Source of the DNA: an uncultured Bacilli bacterium
Lineage (GTDB): Bacteria > Bacillota_I > Bacilli_A > RF39 > UBA660
Direction of reading: 5' to 3'
DNA: 6,185 nt
NCBI GenBank assembly: GCA_934133015.1
Contig: CAKPAQ010000054.1
Span: 1-6,185, forward strand
Shown here: in pieces, positions 5,224-6,185 of the stretch
Numbering within the stretch: position 1 is the stretch's first letter
Layout of the letters: every line of letters begins with the position of its first letter
Position numbers and translations under genes: made by a program
The notes under the pieces: model-generated
Seen by the model: the letters and a program-made list of their open reading frames with translations, nothing else
Databases searched by the model: none
What the model was told of the DNA's origin: nothing

Positions 5224-6185
5224 GGTTTATTCATATATTCTTGTTTAATTAAATCGTTTTTATTTTTTTCATCTAAAACAGAAGCATATGCACTAGTAAT
5301 GGTTTTTTCATATTTAAGCATCTTACTGTTTCCTTTAGAATAGGTAGTAATAATTGGTATAGAGCTATCTTTTTTAATTTTATTTAAATAATTTTTTCCA
5401 TTATTACTGAAACCTAAAATTCTAATATATTCAATTTCTTTAAACATTTGAGCTTTTTCTTTAGTAAATTCACATAAAATATGGATTAACATACGACTTA
5501 TTTTATTGTATGTATATCGTTTGGTTTTTACTTGTTTAATCAATTCTTCTACACTTTCAACATCGACAATTACTTTTTTAAGACGATTACCAATTCCTTC
5601 ATCTACAGTTTGATAAATACTAAGATCATCACAAGTTAGAATCTTATATTTTATAAAAGGAAAATAATTTTCTATTAAAAACTTAGAATTTTCCATTTTT
5701 TGAATAGTTTCAATTGGCACATGTTGTTTCCATTTAGAATTTGTTTGAAAGGCTAGACGAATACTTGAAGCACTAGATATATTATTAATAGATAAAGTAG
5801 TATTATTATAGTCATTTGTTCTTTTTATAGTAATTGGTTTAATATTACTTTTTTGATTGATAATAGCTTTAACATAACTAAATCCAAGTAAATCATTAGG
5901 ACTAATTATATCATTTCCTGTTAAGTCTTTTAATGCTAAATTAAGACTAGTAGGATAGTTATTACCTAAATCAAGATATTTTTTAACTCGCTTGTCATAT
6001 TCGTTATTATTAATTGTACTATTAGCTAAAGAAAGTAGAGTATCAATATTATTGCTTTCACTTCCAAATACTAAATAATTACATTTTAAATGAGTTAATA
6101 ATTTAATTGATGCATCTGCAAAAAAATCAGCACTTTGACTAGCAAAGGGAAAAGGTAATTCTACAACTAAGTCTACACCATATTT
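5208..6185 (-). CDS. tmcAL: tRNA(Met) cytidine acetate ligase TmcAL (YlbM/DUF795), 5' end outside window
   Basis: The minus-strand frame is open without a stop from the right edge to the TAA at 5208-5210. It gives 325 residues of a protein that is usually about 400, so roughly the first 70-80 residues, including the N-terminal nucleotide-binding motif, are missing. The GTG at 5718-5720 is only an internal Val codon, because the family sequence continues upstream of it. In order from the edge: VDLVVELPFPFASQSADFFA, NYLVFGSES, ISPNDLLGFSYVKAI, IKPITIKR, ISSASSIRLAF, then C-terminal VDEGIGNRLKK, VKTKRYTYNKISRMLIHIL and RILGFSNNGKNYL. All are typical of TmcAL. The enzyme uses ATP and acetate, through acetyl-AMP, to make N4-acetylcytidine at C34 of elongator tRNA-Met, which guards against misreading of AUA. 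It is cytoplasmic. It converges with the orphan gene, 2 bp between stops, and shares its terminator. Confidence 0.93.
   Translation of the reverse strand, partial: KYGVDLVVELPFPFASQSADFFADASIKLLTHLKCNYLVFGSESNNIDTLLSLANSTINNNEYDKRVKKYLDLGNNYPTSLNLALKDLTGNDIISPNDLLGFSYVKAIINQKSNIKPITIKRTNDYNNTTLSINNISSASSIRLAFQTNSKWKQHVPIETIQKMENSKFLIENYFPFIKYKILTCDDLSIYQTVDEGIGNRLKKVIVDVESVEELIKQVKTKRYTYNKISRMLIHILCEFTKEKAQMFKEIEYIRILGFSNNGKNYLNKIKKDSSIPIITTYSKGNSKMLKYEKTITSAYASVLDEKNKNDLIKQEYMNKPKMMR

Overview
The window is very AT-rich with compact intergenic gaps. It carries bacterial housekeeping genes of Firmicutes type (TrmH-family methyltransferase, RimM, TrmD, TmcAL) together with a small acid-soluble spore protein, SspI, and a SleB/CwlJ-type cell-wall hydrolase. 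This points to a low-GC, probably endospore-forming member of the Bacilli or a related Firmicutes lineage, possibly an uncultured gut group. That placement is inference from gene content and composition; no rRNA is present to confirm it.

Layout. (1) 1-761, plus strand: the 3' part of a cell-wall hydrolase gene with a 45-bp tandem repeat encoding a Pro/Glu/Val-rich linker. (2) 789-1004, minus strand: sspI, convergent with the hydrolase; its stop codon lies inside the terminator hairpin between the two genes. (3) 1112-4737, plus strand: a probable six-gene operon. It contains a YgjP-type metallopeptidase-fold protein, a TrmH/SpoU-family RNA 2'-O-methyltransferase, rimM, trmD and two unrecognised genes. 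Gaps are 30, 11, -4, 11 and 26 bp. A candidate extended -10 promoter precedes it and a clear intrinsic terminator follows it. (4) 4885-5205, plus strand: a 106-residue orphan protein with its own near-consensus sigma-A promoter. (5) 5208-6185, minus strand: tmcAL (ylbM), running off the right edge. It is convergent with the orphan, and the two genes share one perfect inverted repeat that ends both reading frames with the same Met-Met-Arg-stop.

Functional reading. Most recognisable genes act on translation: RimM matures the 30S head, TrmD makes m1G37 in tRNA, the TrmH-family enzyme 2'-O-methylates rRNA or tRNA, and TmcAL makes ac4C34 on elongator tRNA-Met. SspI and the SleB-like hydrolase form a spore-related convergent pair. 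The closeness of sspI to a ysgA-like TrmH gene matches what I recall of Bacillus subtilis. The usual partners of rimM-trmD (rpsP upstream, rplS downstream) are absent here; two unknown genes follow trmD instead.

I see no transposon, CRISPR array, phage module or RNA gene, and no convincing new biological system. The best leads are the three unrecognised proteins, the G7 tract in a ribosome-binding site, and stop codons built into terminator hairpins at both convergent junctions.
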